Shown here: piece after piece, positions 22,010 to 25,908 of the stretch | How positions within the stretch are numbered: position 1 is the first letter of the stretch | How the letters are laid out: the number at the start of each line of letters is the position of its first letter | Assembly (NCBI RefSeq): GCF_000315625.1 | Contig: NW_005434492.1 | Span: forward strand, 48,414-74,321 | Length of the DNA: 25,908 nucleotides | Direction: 5' to 3' | Source of the DNA: Guillardia theta CCMP2712 | Lineage: Eukaryota; Cryptophyceae; Pyrenomonadales; Geminigeraceae | Notes under the pieces: generated by a model | What the model saw: only the letters and a program-made list of their open reading frames with translations | Told to the model about the DNA's origin: nothing | The model's database searches: none | Translations under genes and position numbers: made by a program

Positions 22010-22345
22010 AAGTTTTGAGTCAGTGACTGCCAGTGACTCGGAGTCCCCGGGACGCCGCGCCGGTGCCCGGGCCCGCTGAGATTCGCGGCGGGGCCCGGGG
22101 TGAATTACTTCTGTCAAGGTTGCCATCGGATCGGCCCGACCGTGACACTGACATGTCACAGTGTCCGGTCAAGCCTGTCCGGTCTTGCCGCGGTGCGGCT
22201 CCCCGGCGGGGCAGTGCACTGCGGCACTGCCGGTCACTGCCGTGACTCAAAACTTGCGCGGCAAGTTGAGCTTACTAGCGGCTACCTCACTGACTGGCAA
22301 GTCGGATGAGACCGTGACTTTCGCTGCACAGTGACTTGATGCCGC
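22010..22345. repeat. GC-rich hairpin block with inverted ends (possible non-autonomous element)
   Basis: AAGTTTTGAGTCA at 22010-22022 recurs inverted at 22243-22255. Inside are a GGGCCCG/CGGGCCC-type inverted pair, a GACACTG/CAGTGTC hairpin near 22145 and many CAGTGAC/GTCACTG words. The right end forms CTCAA-AA-CTTGC paired with GCAAGTTGAG. I see no coding frame and no clear target-site duplication. Confidence 0.55.
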
Positions 22346-22389
22346 AGTGCTCCTTCAGCAAGTCATGACATCAACATCGCCACCTTACG

Positions 22390-22493
22390 CGAAGCGCCAT
22401 CGCCATCGCCATCGCCATCACGCCATCACCATCACCACCACCACCATCATAATCATCACTGAGTCACCATCATCACCATCATCACTGAGTCAC

Positions 22494-22553
<60 letters not shown>

Positions 22554-22583
22554 CATCATCATCATCATCATCATCATCATCTA
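22390..22583. repeat. Long CAT/ATC microsatellite
   Basis: CGCCAT units (22394-22418) pass into CAC/CAT/ATC variants. A nearly pure ATC run of about 28 units (22494-22580) follows, broken once by CCTC. The polyhistidine frame across it is a repeat product. Confidence 0.95.
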
Positions 22584-22599
22584 AAGGCCGGCTGCAACC

Positions 22600-22693
22600 G
22601 CATCATCGAGTCAACAAAGTCCGAGCCATCTATAATGATTTCATCATCAGTGATGAATATGAACGTTGGGCCAAGTCACCGTCTGAAACGTGA
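22600..22693 (+). pseudogene. Possible diverged inverted copy of a segment of the His-rich gene
   Basis: In the plus frame ending at TGA 22691-22693, codons 22640-22675 read FIISDEYERWAK. The minus-strand His-rich gene reads VITIDEYESWAK at 23162-23127. Both follow a CAT/CAC repeat within about 90 nt. The frame here does not join the polyhistidine frame and has no start, so a fragment or an unrecognised exon are both possible. Confidence 0.35.
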
Positions 22694-22937
22694 CGGGGAA
22701 ACACAAGTTTCTTTTTTGTGGTGAATATGTCCATGGCAGGCAGAACGATAAGAAGCATAAAAATTTTGTGAATGAACCATCATCCGAACCATCATCCGTC
22801 AAGTTGTCCGTTTGACAGATAAGATGGTTATAAGAAACATTAACTTTGACTGACGATCCTTCAGAGAGCACATCAATCTGTTGGCAAGATATCACCTAAA
22901 GCAGCTTTTTGAAGTTTATTCCCAACGTTCCCAAGGT
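22694..22937. other. Non-coding stretch
   Basis: AT-richer sequence between the motif copy and the end of the His-rich frame, with the short word ACCATCATCCG occurring twice near 22777-22800. It may be the 3' UTR of the minus-strand gene. Confidence 0.4.
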
Positions 22938-23813
22938 CTAGAACACTTGAAGATTTCTTATCATGTACAATGGGACATGTTGTGCGCTGTATGCTGGAAT
23001 CAATCCCTTCTGGCTTCCACCCTTCACCTCTGATCTTGGCAGAAGTGATGAGACATGCTGGCTGTGTACTCCATGATCAGCATGATATCGGTTCGGGCGG
23101 GAGTGGCAAGACGAAAGCGGCTTACACTTGGCCCAAGATTCGTACTCGTCTATCGTGATAACTTCACTGTCTGAGAAATCCGGGCACGACTTGATTTCAT
23201 TGTGGTGGTGGTGGTGATGGTGGAGGTGGTGATGATGATGTTCACCCGCCTGGATACTTTCATGATGTGAAGCTCCATGCAGGAGACAAGCGCGAACAAC
23301 AATCGACGGGGGAATTGAAGTTTGGTATCCATGTCTGTCAAGATGCGAATCTTGATGGTCGTCCTGATGATGGTGGTGATGGTGATGGTGATGGTGATGG
23401 TGACCATCGGAGCCATACATTGTCTTGTTGTCTTGCGATCTTTTCGAGCAAGTTGTGCTTTCAGAATCCGTGGAATGTTTTCTGTCAAGGTCGCCTTTGT
23501 CTTTGAACAAGTCTTCCATTGCCTTTGGATGACGCGCTTTCAAGAGCCCAGTTTCTTTCTTGATCAAGACTTGTTGAGGAAGGAGCGAGATAGAGGACGG
23601 AGTTGTATCAGCGCTCTGCGACTTGCTTGCATTCAACATGTCGTTTGTGTTGGAGGATGTTGAGCTGGACGAATCCGCTGGGATCGAGTGTGTTCTTGCG
23701 CATCGGGCGTTGTGCATGGTTGAACCTGTTAGCATGGATGAGGTTGATGGAGAGGAGACGTGCTTGTGTCTGAGTCGAGAGGACTCGGGGGAATCTTTGA
23801 AAAGGTGAAGCGA
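22938..23813 (-). CDS. Histidine-rich, Ser/Thr-rich protein or exon of unknown function
   Basis: The open frame runs from an acceptor-like CTCGTGCAG (ending at 23814) to a stop at 22938. Its first ATG is at 23735-23733, so it is either an internal/last exon or a 265-residue protein starting there. It is Ser/Thr-rich, has two polyhistidine tracts (12 and 5+8 residues) encoded by ATG/GTG-rich repeats on the plus strand, and a charged segment with KETGLLKARHPKAMEDLFKDKG. The motif VITIDEYESWAK follows the second tract. A GTGTAAGC right after that motif could be a donor, which would make the last 60 residues intronic. Polyhistidine may bind metals or come only from repeat expansion. I do not recognise a family. 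Confidence 0.4.
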   Translation of the reverse strand, partial: SLHLFKDSPESSRLRHKHVSSPSTSSMLTGSTMHNARCARTHSIPADSSSSTSSNTNDMLNASKSQSADTTPSSISLLPQQVLIKKETGLLKARHPKAMEDLFKDKGDLDRKHSTDSESTTCSKRSQDNKTMYGSDGHHHHHHHHHHHHQDDHQDSHLDRHGYQTSIPPSIVVRACLLHGASHHESIQAGEHHHHHLHHHHHHHNEIKSCPDFSDSEVITIDEYESWAKCKPLSSCHSRPNRYHADHGVHSQHVSSLLPRSEVKGGSQKGLIPAYSAQHVPLYMIRNLQVF

Positions 23814-23814
23814 C

Positions 23815-24931
23815 TGCACGAGACAGGTGAAGGATGTAGGCGGATCGGAGGGGTGGAATGGCGGAACAGAAGCCGGTGCTTTAGAGGGCTAATTGCGGGG
23901 TAGGGGTAATGTCATCCAAACGAGCTCACATCGTTTCACAGACTCTGATCCTACAGGCGCGCAGGTGGCGACTTCGCCACTTTGACTTAAGACGACAATC
24001 GAGCAATCCAGCAGCCTCGCCCCACCCCATGAATGTCATTGCACCTATTCCTTGTGCGAACCCATGCCTTTTCATGGGCCTTGTTACGTTCGGCTTCTTG
24101 ACACCTGAAGAAGCCACCCCTATTCCCCCCTTATACTACCCCTACCCCCTCCCCGCCCTGAGGGGGTATCGGCCGGCCAGGAGTCACTGAAGCAGGTCCG
24201 AATTGAATGATACTCTGTGTGATTCAATTCTGATAAGTAAATTGTGGCAAAGATATGAAATGAGCCTCGGAAAACTTTACTCCTTTACTCGAAGTCAACT
24301 TACTAAGTTAGTAGTTTAAAAAAAACGGCAAATGTTTGCTCAAAGTTATGACCGTCCGCACGCGCCACACGGCGAGAAGAGCCGGGGGCTTGAAAGATCG
24401 GACACTACTGTCAGCGGCCGCTTCACCGGGCTGCCAGTGGTGGTGGCTGGCGGATCGCTCGAGGAAACTGCAGCCGCGGCTGCCATGGCCTCTCGGCCTC
24501 GCAAGACGGTCATCAGGCTCTGAGGCTCAGGCCCTGTGATCCGACTTGCAAACCGGCGCATGAGAGTCGGATCTTTCGTCATTTCAACTTGGCAAGTTGC
24601 CGGGCTAGGCCTCGGCCTGTCCTTCTGCGGCTGCCATCATCGCGGGTCACACTGCATTCCGCCCGGATGCCCGAGGCTGGAGCCGCCTCAGTGCCGCGGA
24701 GACTCGTCCCCCCCCCCCCCCCCCACCCCCACCCCCGGGGCCGGGCGGCCCGGCGGCCCGCCGGGCGGCGGCCCGCCACTTCCGAGCCGGGCGGCTCGGA
24801 AGCTGCTCATCCCCCTCATTCCTGGCAGCCGATATGGCAGCTGAAGGGCAGCAGCGGCAGCAGCGCTGGCAGGCGAGCAGGCGGCTGACGTGAAGGGACA
24901 ATGCCGCTGAATCAAGTGACCGAAGATAGGC
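23815..24931. other. Intergenic region, GC-rich to the right
   Basis: No supported exon in about 1.1 kb. It contains GGGGTAGGGGTAA at 23895 and CTACCCCTACCCCC at 24134. A hairpin GATCCGACT/AGTCGGATC has arms at 24538-24546 and 24565-24573. A C-run of about 16 continues as CCCCCACCCCC at 24709-24738, next to GGGCGGCCC-type palindromes. It includes the promoter of the Alba-domain gene. Confidence 0.5.
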
Positions 24932-25746
<815 letters not shown>

Positions 25747-25908
25747 GGAGAGGAAGAGGAAAGGGGAGGAGAGGAGAGGAGAGGAGAGGGAGAGGAGAGG
25801 AGGGGAGAGGAGAGGAGAGGAGAGGGAGGAGGAGGAGGAGGGAGAGGAGAGGAGAGGAGAGGAGAGGAGAGGAGAGGAGAGGAGAGGAGAGGAGGAGGAG
25901 AGGAGAGG
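25747..25908. repeat. GAGGA pentanucleotide purine tract at the right edge
   Basis: Almost pure purine on the plus strand, mainly GGAGA units with GGA interruptions, running off the window just after the Alba stop codon. Confidence 0.95.

Noticed and set aside
22347-22724. Polyhistidine frame of 125 residues on the plus strand
   Set aside because: Its length comes from the CAT microsatellite. The only gene-like motif nearby (DEYE-x-WAK) lies in another frame.

Overview
The window is nuclear DNA of a unicellular eukaryote. The evidence is dense GT-AG introns (about 59 inferred here, most 40-60 nt), a mitochondrial import pore gene (TOM40), a motile-cilium gene (CFAP52), and large coiled-coil and collagen-like surface proteins. 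Base composition, tiny introns, abundant microsatellites and the protein mix would suit a cryptophyte such as Guillardia or another flagellated alga, but the lineage is an inference and not proven here.

Layout, left to right. (1) 1-7265, minus: a giant membrane-anchored coiled-coil protein whose C-terminus carries beta-sandwich modules and a YfaP/DUF2135-type domain, and which runs off the left edge. (2) 7688-8753, plus: a possible 62-residue protein in four small exons; its first intron holds a concentric inverted repeat and microsatellites. (3) 9000-11281, minus: CFAP52 (WDR16)-like WD40 protein, seven exons, 639 residues. (4) 12099-13315, plus: FSH1/OVCA2-type serine hydrolase split into 13 micro-exons, with one problematic last intron. 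(5) 13496-14937, minus: TOM40, 11 exons, 284 residues. (6) 15877-18668, plus: a membrane-anchored collagen-like protein, 12 exons, 587 residues. (7) 18759-21554, minus: a long disordered protein with a C-terminal PDZ domain. (8) 22010-22600: a GC-rich hairpin-rich block and a large CAT/ATC microsatellite. (9) 22938-23813, minus: a histidine-rich reading frame, with a diverged inverted copy of one of its motifs at 22640-22675. (10) 24932-25746, plus: an Alba-domain nucleic-acid-binding protein with a Gly-Ala repeat made by a hexanucleotide repeat. The right edge is a purine microsatellite.

The genes do not form one pathway. Neighbours alternate in strand, with close tail-to-tail pairs (FSH hydrolase/TOM40 about 180 bp, collagen/PDZ 90 bp) and divergent pairs sharing 0.4-0.9 kb. 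The two surface proteins share a plan: a short basic cytosolic N-terminus, one membrane segment near the N-terminus, a long rod (coiled coil or collagen), and C-terminal beta-rich modules. All gene models were built by hand from reading frame, splice sites, phase consistency and family resemblance, so exon edges are predictions.
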